NCBI GenBank assembly: GCA_020061355.1
Contig: JAGUYK010000022.1
Location: forward strand, 62,001 to 126,000
DNA from: Ignavibacteriales bacterium
Lineage (GTDB): Bacteria; Bacteroidota; Ignavibacteria; Ignavibacteriales; Melioribacteraceae
Length of the DNA stretch: 64,000 nt
Direction: 5' to 3'
Numbering within the stretch: the first letter of the stretch is position 1; every line of letters begins with the position of its first letter. A program made the translations under genes and the position numbers. The notes under the pieces were generated by a model that was given only the letters and a program-made list of their open reading frames with translations, was not told the origin of the DNA and made no database searches. Below are positions 54,959 through 62,087 of the stretch, in pieces.

Positions 54959-55435
54959 TTATTGTCCATCTTTAGGTCTTTTTCTACCCATTAAAGATTT
55001 AGCAATTTCCCTTCTAAACTTAAATTCAAATACTGTTAGTTTTGCTATTTGCTGAGGATTTAGAATATCGCTTAATGATTTGATAAATTCTTGTTTACCC
55101 AGAGACATCAGTTTTTCATGTTCAAGAATTTTATTTACCTGTTCGGAATAATAAGAATCTTTCAATCCTTTTTCTTTAATGTTTTTTTCCAAATCATTCA
55201 GAAGGCTTTCGCGGTTATTCATTAATTCTCGCATATTTTTCTGATGTTCGTTTCGACGGGCAAAAAATTTAATAGCCATTTCTTCATTTAGATCCAGGAC
55301 TTCAATGAGTTTAACCTTTTCAAGCTGTTCAATTTTCTCGAAAGGTCTTTCACTTCTTCTGTCAGGATCTTTCATTTGTCCTGAAATAGTTATTGTTGCA
55401 ATTATGAGGAGAATAATTAAATAGTTCTTTTTCAT
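54959..55435 (-). CDS. Spy/CpxP-like periplasmic protein in the sigma operon
   Basis: 158 residues with signal peptide (to about TISGQ). The mature part is all-helical and charged: VIEV-type start LIEVLDLNEEMAIKFFARRNEHQKN, and the second LNPQQIAKLTVFEFKFRREI, close to the LTxxQ pattern of Spy/CpxP/ZraP and of the metal sensor CnrX. It overlaps the anti-sigma gene by 4 bases, so it is translated with it. By analogy with CnrX it could be the periplasmic sensor for the anti-sigma factor. Confidence 0.72.
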   Translation of the reverse strand: MKKNYLIILLIIATITISGQMKDPDRRSERPFEKIEQLEKVKLIEVLDLNEEMAIKFFARRNEHQKNMRELMNNRESLLNDLEKNIKEKGLKDSYYSEQVNKILEHEKLMSLGKQEFIKSLSDILNPQQIAKLTVFEFKFRREIAKSLMGRKRPKDGQ

Positions 55436-56049
55436 TTTGATACCTTTTCAAATGTAATCATACTTAAGTTTTTATAAAGCTGCTGATATTCTGCATTAGA
55501 TAAATTTTCGAGCTGTGTATAATCTAACCTGCTTATATCCACATAGGGAGAAATTGTATTAAAGGAAAGACTTACATTTTCCGGCAGATACAATTCTAAA
55601 CCGTTCCCATTTTCTGAAAATGAAAGTGCCGATTCTAAGGAATAGTCGTAAATTAAATTATCTGCAATTTCATCATCGTTAATGTTTTTAATAATTTCAT
55701 AAGCAAGTGAAACCGGTTGATCAATATATTCCTTATCGTAAAATGGAGTAAGTATAAATAAAATCAAAATTACAGAAACTATTGGAATTGCTAACGTATA
55801 CTTTTTTAATATTGAGTATTTTCTTTTGATCGTCATTTTTTCTCTTAATTTCGGAACAATACTATCAAAATAAAGATCATTAACCCCGATATCATGAACA
55901 GATAGGAGATCGGTTAAACGGTTTTCCAAATAAACGAATCGTTCTTTCAATTCGGGATCGTTTTTCAATTGTGATTCAAAACGCTTTACTTCTTCCGCTT
56001 CCATAAGACCGGCAAAATATCTCAGAATTTTTTCGTCAATCTTTTTCAT
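55432..56049 (-). CDS. Anti-sigma factor-like single-pass membrane protein
   Basis: 205 residues. A cytoplasmic N-terminus (KKIDEKILRYFAGLMEAEEVKRFESQLKNDPEL) resembles the sigma-binding domain of anti-sigma factors; one membrane helix at about 87-105 (TLAIPIVSVILILFILTPF) leads into a periplasmic domain of 100 residues. It overlaps the sigma gene by 14 bases. It should hold the sigma factor inactive until an envelope signal arrives. Confidence 0.8.
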   Translation of the reverse strand: MKKIDEKILRYFAGLMEAEEVKRFESQLKNDPELKERFVYLENRLTDLLSVHDIGVNDLYFDSIVPKLREKMTIKRKYSILKKYTLAIPIVSVILILFILTPFYDKEYIDQPVSLAYEIIKNINDDEIADNLIYDYSLESALSFSENGNGLELYLPENVSLSFNTISPYVDISRLDYTQLENLSNAEYQQLYKNLSMITFEKVSK

Positions 56050-56584
56050 TTACAAGCTCCAATATTTTCTTTAAAGCATGAAAGTAATTAGCTTTTAATC
56101 CACCAACACTTTTCCCTGTAATTTTAGATATTTCCTCATATGATAGCTGGTCGTAATTTCGCATTACAAATATCTGGCGCTGCTTTGCCGGTAACTTATC
56201 CAAAGCATTATTAACCTTTTCAAGTTTATCTCTATTCGCTATATCCTGAATAATATCATGTTTACTTGACAATTCTTTTTCGTTCGCGCTATCAAATGTA
56301 ATCAGCTTTTTAAGTTTTTTTCTTCTTATCTGGTTTAGACTTCTTGTAGAAACAATTTTATAAATCCATGTATACAAAGATGACTTAAAACCGAATGTCT
56401 TCAACTTATTATACATTACTATAAGAACTTCCTGGGTTATTTCATCTGCATCGTGATGATCACCAAGCATCTGTCTTGCATGCCAATATATTTTTTTTTG
56501 GTACTTTCTCACCAATAAATTAAATGCGGTTTCATCCCCTGAAACAAATTTTTCAACTAATTCGAAATCGTTATCTATCTGCAT
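56036..56584 (-). CDS. ECF-type RNA polymerase sigma factor
   Basis: 182 residues from ATG at 56582-56584; a TTG 18 bases earlier is possible. Region 2: FNLLVRKYQKKIYWHARQML, ADEITQEVLIVMYNKL, SLYTWIYKIVSTRSLNQIRR. Region 4: LPAKQRQIFVMRNYDQLSYEEISKITGKSVGGLKANYFHALKKI. This is the minimal two-domain group 4 sigma. The operon order sigma, anti-sigma, Spy-like is typical of envelope-stress or metal-response ECF modules, and a promoter-like element sits 25 bases ahead of the ATG. Confidence 0.93.
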   Translation of the reverse strand: MQIDNDFELVEKFVSGDETAFNLLVRKYQKKIYWHARQMLGDHHDADEITQEVLIVMYNKLKTFGFKSSLYTWIYKIVSTRSLNQIRRKKLKKLITFDSANEKELSSKHDIIQDIANRDKLEKVNNALDKLPAKQRQIFVMRNYDQLSYEEISKITGKSVGGLKANYFHALKKILELVNEKD

Positions 56585-56608
56585 CTTATTAAAATTGTTC
56601 AAAAAATA

Positions 56609-56635
56609 GACACCCTATTATTAAGATAGGTTTAA
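56609..56635 (-). promoter_or_regulatory. Candidate ECF promoter of the sigma operon (TTAAACC-N15-GTGTC)
   Basis: On the minus strand TTAAACC (plus 56629-56635) and GTGTC (plus 56609-56613) are 15 bases apart and 25 bases from the sigma ATG. The same two words at the same spacing occur facing the other way in front of the divergent Spy-like gene. The arrangement resembles ECF promoters with AAAC at -35 and GTC at -10, so autoregulation is likely. Confidence 0.55.
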
Positions 56636-56686
56636 TATGGTTCAAATAATTTTTTGAGTCATTAACTATTATTATATAATTCTTCA

Positions 56687-56713
56687 TTAAACCAGCACTA
56701 ACTACTAAGTGTC
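56687..56713 (+). promoter_or_regulatory. Candidate ECF promoter of the divergent Spy-like gene (TTAAACC-N15-GTGTC)
   Basis: On the plus strand TTAAACC (56687-56693) and GTGTC (56709-56713) are 15 bases apart, 46 bases before the ATG at 56759. Both words and the spacing are identical to the element before the sigma gene, while the bases between differ, which argues for selection on the two boxes. Confidence 0.55.
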
Positions 56714-56758
56714 AAATTAGCAAAAAGTGAAAGAATAATTCAACATAAAGGAGGCGCA

Positions 56759-57235
56759 ATGAAAAAATCATTTGTTATATCGGTATTATTACTAGTTTTA
56801 TCAGTATCTCTAATCGCACAACCGGGAGAAAAAATGAAAAGAATGCAAATGGGTATGGGAGACAAACCCATTTTGGCAAAACTTAATTTAACTCCTGAAC
56901 AGGAAAAGCAATTCAATGATATTACTTACGATCATCAGAAAAAAGTAATAGATCTTAAGTCGCAAGTTGAAAAGAATCGTCTTGAACTGCGTAAAATGAT
57001 AAACGAAAAAAATATTGATGAGAAAAAACTGCTTGATCTTACAGATGCAAACAACAAATTACAAGCTGAAATGAAAGCATCCGGCGTTAAGAGATGGATT
57101 GCAATTAATAAAATGTTAAACGACGATCAAAAAGAAATTTGGTCGAAACACCTTGGTATTATGGGTAACAGAGAAGGTATGAGAGGTATGATGAAACAGC
57201 GAATGAAAGAGAGAGTTCAGCTTAAAATGCGCTAA
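56759..57235 (+). CDS. Spy/CpxP family periplasmic LTxxQ protein
   Basis: 158 residues. Signal peptide (MKKSFVISVLLLVLSVSLIAQ), then a Met/Lys-rich start (KMKRMQMGMGDK) and the LTPEQEKQFNDITYDHQKKV repeat followed by MLNDDQKEIWSKHLG, the two LTxxQ-like motifs of the family. The many methionines could bind copper or act in redox protection. It has a strong Shine-Dalgarno (AGGAGG, five bases from the ATG), unusual for this window. It is divergent from the ECF sigma operon and probably controlled by it; it is followed by its own terminator. Confidence 0.83.
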   Translation: MKKSFVISVLLLVLSVSLIAQPGEKMKRMQMGMGDKPILAKLNLTPEQEKQFNDITYDHQKKVIDLKSQVEKNRLELRKMINEKNIDEKKLLDLTDANNKLQAEMKASGVKRWIAINKMLNDDQKEIWSKHLGIMGNREGMRGMMKQRMKERVQLKMR

Positions 57236-57242
57236 AATTACG

Positions 57243-57267
57243 AAGCCCCGATAGGGGCTTTTTTTTA
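57243..57267 (+). terminator. Rho-independent terminator of the Spy-like gene
   Basis: Stem AAGCCCC (57243-57249), loop GATA, stem GGGGCTT (57254-57260), then a run of Ts. It lies 7 bases after the stop codon. Confidence 0.93.
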
Positions 57268-57317
57268 CTCAAACAATTTTTATTCCAGTCCGATCAAATC
57301 ATTGAAATTTTTTAAAA

Positions 57318-58031
57318 TTATAAATCCCCTTGAATTGGACGTAACACTATTTCTTCAGCCACAATATTTGATTTGAGAGAATAGATCTGATAAATGAGCT
57401 TAGCTATTTCTTCAGGAACCATCATCCTGTGCGAGTGTTCTTCCAGGACATTATTAGGCCAAATGGATGTCTTTGTTGCACCCGGAGAAACATTCATAAC
57501 CCTGATGTTATAGTTTCTTAATTCCTCTCTTAGGACTTTTGAGTAAGCCAAAAGCCCTTGTTTCGAAGCTGAATAGACACTACTATTTGTGAAAGTTTTT
57601 TGAGTTACAACGGAAAGAATATTGATTATTGTACCATTGTTATTTGCGATCATTGAAGGTAAAACAGTTTTTATAGAATAGATTGAGCCCAACAAATTTA
57701 CATTAATAATTTTTTCTATTTCTTCAATTGAATCTTCGCTTGCTGATTTGAACGAAGTCAAACCGGCATTATTTATTAATCCGTTTATAAAATAGTTCTC
57801 GGACAATTGGGAATAGAATGATATGACAGCATCCGGACTACTAATATCTAATTGATGGTGAATTATATTTTTAGATTTAAGACCAAGTTCTTTTTTAAAA
57901 TTCTGAATAAGATCCTTTCTTCGCGAAGTTGCAATAACAGTCTCGCCATTCTTTGCAAATTCTATTGCGAGGGCTCTACCGATTCCTGAACTTGTTCCGG
58001 TTATCCAAATTGCTTTTGAAAGTTCACTCAT
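57318..58031 (-). CDS. Short-chain dehydrogenase/reductase, possible sepiapterin reductase
   Basis: 237 residues. NAD(P) motif [11 protein letters not shown] at about 11-21, NNAG at about 90, catalytic Ser and YSASK (Tyr about 152, Lys about 156), then [11 protein letters not shown]. It is the third gene of a PTPS-FolE-SDR run in which each overlaps the next by 4 bases. In biopterin synthesis those three steps are GTP cyclohydrolase I, 6-pyruvoyl-tetrahydropterin synthase and sepiapterin reductase, an SDR. The assignment to that step is by context; as a lone gene it would only be called an SDR. Confidence 0.85.
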   Translation of the reverse strand: MSELSKAIWITGTSSGIGRALAIEFAKNGETVIATSRRKDLIQNFKKELGLKSKNIIHHQLDISSPDAVISFYSQLSENYFINGLINNAGLTSFKSASEDSIEEIEKIINVNLLGSIYSIKTVLPSMIANNNGTIINILSVVTQKTFTNSSVYSASKQGLLAYSKVLREELRNYNIRVMNVSPGATKTSIWPNNVLEEHSHRMMVPEEIAKLIYQIYSLKSNIVAEEIVLRPIQGDL

Positions 58032-58597
58032 AATATTTTCTTAAGTGAAATAAGATCCAGGAATTCTGATCTTGTTCTTGCATCGGAATTGAAGATACCG
58101 TGCATCGCACTTGTTGTAGTAATGGAATTTTGTTTTTGAACTCCCCGCATCATCATGCACATATGGTAACCTTCTGCAACAACACCAACTCCTATCGGAC
58201 TAAGGTATTCTTCGATGGTATCGGCAATCTGCTGCGTCATTCTTTCCTGAACCTGAAGCCTTCGTGCAAATACATCAACAATCCTTGGAATTTTACTAAG
58301 TCCCACTATCTTACCACCCGGTATATAAGCGATATGAACTTTACCGAAAAACGGTAATAAATGGTGTTCACATAGACTATAAAAATCAATATCCTTCACA
58401 ATAACCATCTCATCATACTTTTCATTAAAGATGGCTCCGTTCAATACATCTTTGATATTTTTATGATATCCCTGGGTTAAAAATTCATATGCTTTGGCAA
58501 CACGGTGCGGTGTTTTTTTCAAACCTTCCCGGTTTTGATCCTCTCCAATTTCTTCAAGTAGAGATTTAATATTCTTTTCTACAACTTCAAGTTTCAA
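58028..58597 (-). CDS. folE: GTP cyclohydrolase I (type IA)
   Basis: 189 residues. Zinc ligands in [20 protein letters not shown] and [15 protein letters not shown], plus [33 protein letters not shown], the family signature. It converts GTP to 7,8-dihydroneopterin triphosphate, the entry to folate, biopterin and queuosine. Overlaps the PTPS gene upstream and the SDR gene downstream by 4 bases each. Confidence 0.97.
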   Translation of the reverse strand: MKLEVVEKNIKSLLEEIGEDQNREGLKKTPHRVAKAYEFLTQGYHKNIKDVLNGAIFNEKYDEMVIVKDIDFYSLCEHHLLPFFGKVHIAYIPGGKIVGLSKIPRIVDVFARRLQVQERMTQQIADTIEEYLSPIGVGVVAEGYHMCMMMRGVQKQNSITTTSAMHGIFNSDARTRSEFLDLISLKKIL

Positions 58598-59010
58598 AGT
58601 CGTCCCTTCCCTCTATATTCTACATAATTATTTTCAGTTTCATAAATTTTTATGGAATACAATTCACCCGATGGGATTTTATCTTCAAGCTGGTTCCAGA
58701 TACCAATGGCAATATTCTCAGCAGTAGGAATTACGCCTGCCATAAAATCGACATCCACATTTAAGTTTTTGTGATCAACTTTTTTAATCACGTTTTCTAT
58801 TATTATTTCTTTCAATATTTTAAGATCAATTACATAACCGGTGGCATAATCAATTTCACCCCGGACAATCACTTCAAGCACATAATTATGTCCGTGCCCA
58901 TTCGGATTACTGCATTTTCCAAAAATCCTTAAATTTTCCTCATCGGTATACTTTTCATTATAAAGACGATGCGATGCACTAAAAACTTCTCTTCTTGTCA
59001 GATACAGCAT
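58594..59010 (-). CDS. 6-pyruvoyl-tetrahydropterin synthase / QueD family protein
   Basis: 138 residues. [42 protein letters not shown] carries the zinc histidines and the catalytic Cys in the [12 protein letters not shown] form that is typical of true PTPS; the C-terminal [13 protein letters not shown] holds the substrate Glu. Bacterial QueD has a closely related sequence and makes carboxy-tetrahydropterin for queuosine. Because folE and an SDR follow directly, PTPS in a pterin pathway is favoured, but QueD remains possible. Confidence 0.87.
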   Translation of the reverse strand: MLYLTRREVFSASHRLYNEKYTDEENLRIFGKCSNPNGHGHNYVLEVIVRGEIDYATGYVIDLKILKEIIIENVIKKVDHKNLNVDVDFMAGVIPTAENIAIGIWNQLEDKIPSGELYSIKIYETENNYVEYRGKGRL

Positions 59011-59028
59011 TAATAAGTTCCTAATCCA

Positions 59029-59490
59029 TTATTTCTGATTAATCGCATTGAAAACATTGTTAACATGCCCATCAACTTTAACTTTCGGAAAAATTTTAAC
59101 GATTTTACCTTCTTCATTAATTACAAATGTAGTTCTTTCAATACCCATATATTTTTTGCCGTACATACTTTTTTCTTTCCAGACATCATACTTCGTAACA
59201 ACATGTTTTTTATCATCACTTAATAAAATAAAAGGAAGGTTAAGTTTCTGAATAAATTTTTTATGAGATTCTACCGAATCCGGACTGATACCAATAATAG
59301 CAGCTTTAAGTTTTTTGAAATCCGGAAAGAAATCCCTGAAATCGCAAGCTTCTCTCGTACAGCCGGAAGTGTTATCCTTAGGATAAAAATAGAGAACCAC
59401 TTTTCTTCCTTTGAAATCATCCAAAGAAACTTTTACACCATTGGAATCAAATAGTGAAAATGATGGCGCTTTCTTTCCAACTTCGGGCAT
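59029..59490 (-). CDS. bcp: Thiol peroxidase of the Bcp/PrxQ group
   Basis: 153 residues from ATG at 59488-59490 with GGAG upstream; further in-frame Met codons lie inside the next gene and are rejected. VVLYFYPKDNTSGCTREACDFRDFF has the peroxidatic Cys and a resolving Cys five residues on, then GISPDSVESHKKF and the C-terminal WKEKSMYGKKYMGIERTTFVI. It reduces organic and hydrogen peroxides with thioredoxin. One of three peroxiredoxins in the window; it lies 18 bases after the PTPS gene start on the same strand. Confidence 0.93.
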   Translation of the reverse strand: MPEVGKKAPSFSLFDSNGVKVSLDDFKGRKVVLYFYPKDNTSGCTREACDFRDFFPDFKKLKAAIIGISPDSVESHKKFIQKLNLPFILLSDDKKHVVTKYDVWKEKSMYGKKYMGIERTTFVINEEGKIVKIFPKVKVDGHVNNVFNAINQK

Positions 59491-59593
59491 TATTAACTCC
59501 TTCCGGTTTAGTAATGTAACAATATTGCTCTTTAAAATAGTTCCTTCAAACAAAAAAGGAGAGACTAAATTGCCTGTCCTTTCATTTTGAGAA

Positions 59594-60076
59594 TTAAGAA
59601 AGCTTTTTAAGCGTTTCCTGTATTGCCGAATAGTTTGGTTCATTACCGGCATTCTCTAAAACTTCTGCATATTGAACTAGACCATTTTTATCAATTACAA
59701 AAGCAGAACGTTTAGAAACTCCCTTTAAAGCAAATTTTTCAGGAAGCCAGTTATCATAGAATGCACCGTAAGCCGGAGAAACTTCTTTGTTAAAATCACT
59801 AACCAGCGGGAAATTAAACTGATGTCTATCGGTCCATAATTTTTGTGCGAACGGACCATCGACGCTAATGGCGATTACCTGAGCATCAAGGTTTTCATAA
59901 TCTTTCATGCCGTCGCGTGTTGAACATAATTCTTTTTCGCAAACAGACGAGCCTACAGCAGGAAAGAAGAGCATTACAACATTCTTTTTTCCCTTAAAGT
60001 CACTCAGCGTATAAGCTTCGTTATTAGCATTTTTTAATGTAAAATTTGGTGCTACATCACCTATTTTTAATGACAT
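59594..60076 (-). CDS. Peroxiredoxin, AhpE-like
   Basis: 160 residues. Peroxidatic Cys46 in MLFFPAVGSSVCEKELC with a second Cys at 51, then RDGMKDYENLDAQVIAISVDGPFAQKLW and the FPLVSDFNKEVSPAYGAF signature. The FFPAxxSxVCxxE form fits the AhpE subgroup of one- or two-cysteine peroxiredoxins. It lies 15 bases after the dodecin gene, so the two are likely co-transcribed. Confidence 0.93.
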   Translation of the reverse strand: MSLKIGDVAPNFTLKNANNEAYTLSDFKGKKNVVMLFFPAVGSSVCEKELCSTRDGMKDYENLDAQVIAISVDGPFAQKLWTDRHQFNFPLVSDFNKEVSPAYGAFYDNWLPEKFALKGVSKRSAFVIDKNGLVQYAEVLENAGNEPNYSAIQETLKKLS

Positions 60077-60091
60077 TTTATACTCCTTTTA

Positions 60092-60295
60092 TTATTCAGA
60101 TAATTTTCGTCCAATTTTCACTGTAACTTGAAATTCTACTTTACCCTCGGAGGTCATTCTGCCCCTTTCTTCTATTACTTCAAACCAGCCGACTTTCTTT
60201 TCAGAATTAGCTTCCTGGACAACAGATTTTACAGCTTCAGAGATGCTTTCGTTAGAAATACCAACTCTTTCTACAATTTCAAATGCTTTTGACAT
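60092..60295 (-). CDS. Dodecin family flavin-binding protein
   Basis: 67 residues, the normal dodecin size. KAFEIVERVGISNESISEAVKSVVQEA and GWFEVIEERGRMTSEGKVEFQVTVKIGRKL match the dodecin fold, including the conserved Trp that stacks on the flavin. Dodecins are dodecameric storage proteins that bind FMN or riboflavin and protect against its reactive forms. It heads a short run with two peroxiredoxins. Confidence 0.95.
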   Translation of the reverse strand: MSKAFEIVERVGISNESISEAVKSVVQEANSEKKVGWFEVIEERGRMTSEGKVEFQVTVKIGRKLSE

Positions 60296-60526
60296 TATAA
60301 CCCTCTTTTATTGAATGAAAGTTCAATTACTGAAAATTTTTGGGAATGAAATTTAGCACAAATATTTAACTAAAGTTAATAACGAAAATGATTGAGAAAA
60401 AATTCAGTTCAGACTCATTGAAAAAGAAATTATTTATTGACAAAGAGGGGTGATTTACTTAATTTTAATTAGGATATAATTCTCCAATAATGGGTGTTTA
60501 ATAACCATCTAACATAAAGGTTCATT

Positions 60527-60955
60527 ATGATTTATACAAAAACAGGTGAATACGCAATAAGAGCGGTTCTCTTTTTGGCCCGTCAATCTAAAGACAGTCT
60601 CATAATGTCCTCTGAAATTGCAAAAAGCGAGGATATTCCGGCACATTATCTTGCAAAAATTCTACAAAGAATGGCTAAATACGGATACGTAGATTCATTT
60701 AAAGGAAGAGGCGGCGGATTTAAAATTACCGAATTAGCAAAGAAAAGTTCTATACTTGAAATAGTTGAACGAGTTGAAGGACCTGTTATCAACCTTAAAT
60801 GTGTTACAGGATTAAAAGAATGCTCAGATGAAAATCCGTGTCCGTTACATGAAGAATGGGCAGATTTAAGGAACCGTATCTACAATTTGATCTCAAGCAA
60901 GTCGGTACAGGAAGTAGCTGAAAAGTATTCAGAAACCCTACGTAAGCATAGATAG
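60527..60955 (+). CDS. Rrf2 family transcriptional regulator, likely Fe-S containing
   Basis: 142 residues. Winged helix with MIYTKTGEYAIRAVLFLARQ and IPAHYLAKILQRMAKYGYVDSFKGRGGGFKI; the three-cysteine motif C-x6-C-x5-C in CVTGLKECSDENPCPLH, the [2Fe-2S] or [4Fe-4S] binding site of IscR, NsrR and RsrR types. It is divergent from dodecin and could sense nitric oxide, iron-sulfur status or redox state. The 231 bases upstream hold both promoters; I see no clear operator. Confidence 0.92.
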   Translation: MIYTKTGEYAIRAVLFLARQSKDSLIMSSEIAKSEDIPAHYLAKILQRMAKYGYVDSFKGRGGGFKITELAKKSSILEIVERVEGPVINLKCVTGLKECSDENPCPLHEEWADLRNRIYNLISSKSVQEVAEKYSETLRKHR

Positions 60956-60966
60956 AATTTAAGAAT

Positions 60967-60992
60967 GAGGATTTGATTAACTTCAAATCCTC
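60967..60992. terminator. Bidirectional terminator-like hairpin
   Basis: Perfect 10-bp stem GAGGATTTGA (60967-60976) and TCAAATCCTC (60983-60992) with a 6-base loop, between the convergent Rrf2 gene and the next gene. The T-tract is poor on both sides. Confidence 0.55.
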
Positions 60993-61005
60993 TATTCCAA
61001 CAACT

Positions 61006-61431
61006 TTACAATCTTTTCAAATCATTAAAATAAATTTTCACGAAACCGAGATCATTGCAGAGCAGATTCAGATTAGTTAAACTTTGCTGTGTCATCTGCA
61101 AATATTTTTCGTTGAAAATCTGTTTGATAAACTCTGATGATGGAGATAATATAGTTTCCAGGTTAACTTTTATTTTTTGAACCGATTCCATAAACTCATT
61201 CTGAACTTTAACAAAGTATTCATCCTCAATTTTATTATCTCTGTTCTGTATTATTTTTAACAACCCCTGGGAATACTTTGCCAGGAAAGAAAGATCTTCG
61301 AGATTTTTCATACTCTGGTTCAGAATTGATAATTCAATTAATCTCTGTAAATCCTCTTTGAAGTTAAGTCGACTTCTAGAAAGTTCTTCAACCTCCGCAA
61401 TTATTTTTAATGTTTCTTCACTAAAATCCAT
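61006..61431 (-). CDS. Helical protein of unknown function
   Basis: 141 residues, predicted all alpha-helical and charged, with no signal peptide or membrane segment. It begins in frame directly behind the methyltransferase gene with a 1-base overlap. No motif that I recognise; the Leu/Glu/Lys-rich helices suggest a small bundle or a partner protein. Confidence 0.6.
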   Translation of the reverse strand: MDFSEETLKIIAEVEELSRSRLNFKEDLQRLIELSILNQSMKNLEDLSFLAKYSQGLLKIIQNRDNKIEDEYFVKVQNEFMESVQKIKVNLETILSPSSEFIKQIFNEKYLQMTQQSLTNLNLLCNDLGFVKIYFNDLKRL

Positions 61432-62081
61432 TATACTTTCACTCCCAATCCTACACCATCTCCAACAGGAAGTATTGAAGTTTTTAGTGCAGTCTGACTA
61501 AGAAAAAGTTTATTAAACTCTCTGATATATTTTGTAGAGTTTTTGTATGAAGGAGGGACTTTAGCTGCAGCCGGATATCCATGCCACAAAAGATTATCAA
61601 CAAACAGAACTCCACCTTTTTTCAGCAGCATAAGAGAATAATAAAAGAGCTTTTCATAATCTTCTTTATCGGCATCTATAAAGATAAGATCATATTTTTT
61701 TTCGAGAAGCGGCATTATTTCTTTTGCATCACCTTCAATAAGATTGATCTGCTTTTCAAGCTCAGCTCTTTTAATATATTCACTGGCAAGAGAAATATTA
61801 TCCAGACTTTTTTCGATAGTATCGATAATTCCTTTTTTTTTCAGTTTACGTGCAATTCGAATAGACGAATAAGCTATTGCGGTTCCAATTTCCAAAACCC
61901 GCTTAGGTCTAATCATTGCAATAATTTGTTCAAGAAGCTCCGCTGCTTTCCAGTTTAGAATCGGGATTTTTCTCTCGAGAGCAAAATCCTCCATCTCTTT
62001 AAGCAATGGATCGACTTCTGTCCTTAATGATTCAAGATATTTAATCTGGTGAGGGCATAAAATGTTTGTCATAACATTCAC
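61431..62081 (-). CDS. O-methyltransferase family 3 (YrrM/TrmR-like)
   Basis: 216 residues. SAM-binding motif I in KRVLEIGTAIAYSSIRIAR, acidic motif LIEGDAKEIMPLL and the metal-binding FIDADKEDYEKLFYYSLMLLKKGGVLFVDNLLWHG, the arrangement of divalent-cation dependent catechol-type O-methyltransferases. In Bacillus the relative TrmR methylates 5-hydroxyuridine in tRNA; a small-molecule substrate is also possible. Confidence 0.88.
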   Translation of the reverse strand: MNVMTNILCPHQIKYLESLRTEVDPLLKEMEDFALERKIPILNWKAAELLEQIIAMIRPKRVLEIGTAIAYSSIRIARKLKKKGIIDTIEKSLDNISLASEYIKRAELEKQINLIEGDAKEIMPLLEKKYDLIFIDADKEDYEKLFYYSLMLLKKGGVLFVDNLLWHGYPAAAKVPPSYKNSTKYIREFNKLFLSQTALKTSILPVGDGVGLGVKV

Positions 62082-62087
62082 CTGAAT

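Noticed and set aside
59490-59652. Longer N-terminus for the Bcp peroxidase
   Set aside because: The extra codons overlap the AhpE-like gene and do not match peroxiredoxins; the ATG at 59490 has a GGAG site and starts the conserved MPEVGKKAPSFSL.
60430-60490. TTGACA and TATAAT words before the Rrf2 gene as a promoter
   Set aside because: The spacing between them is about 32 bases, too long for a sigma-70 promoter.
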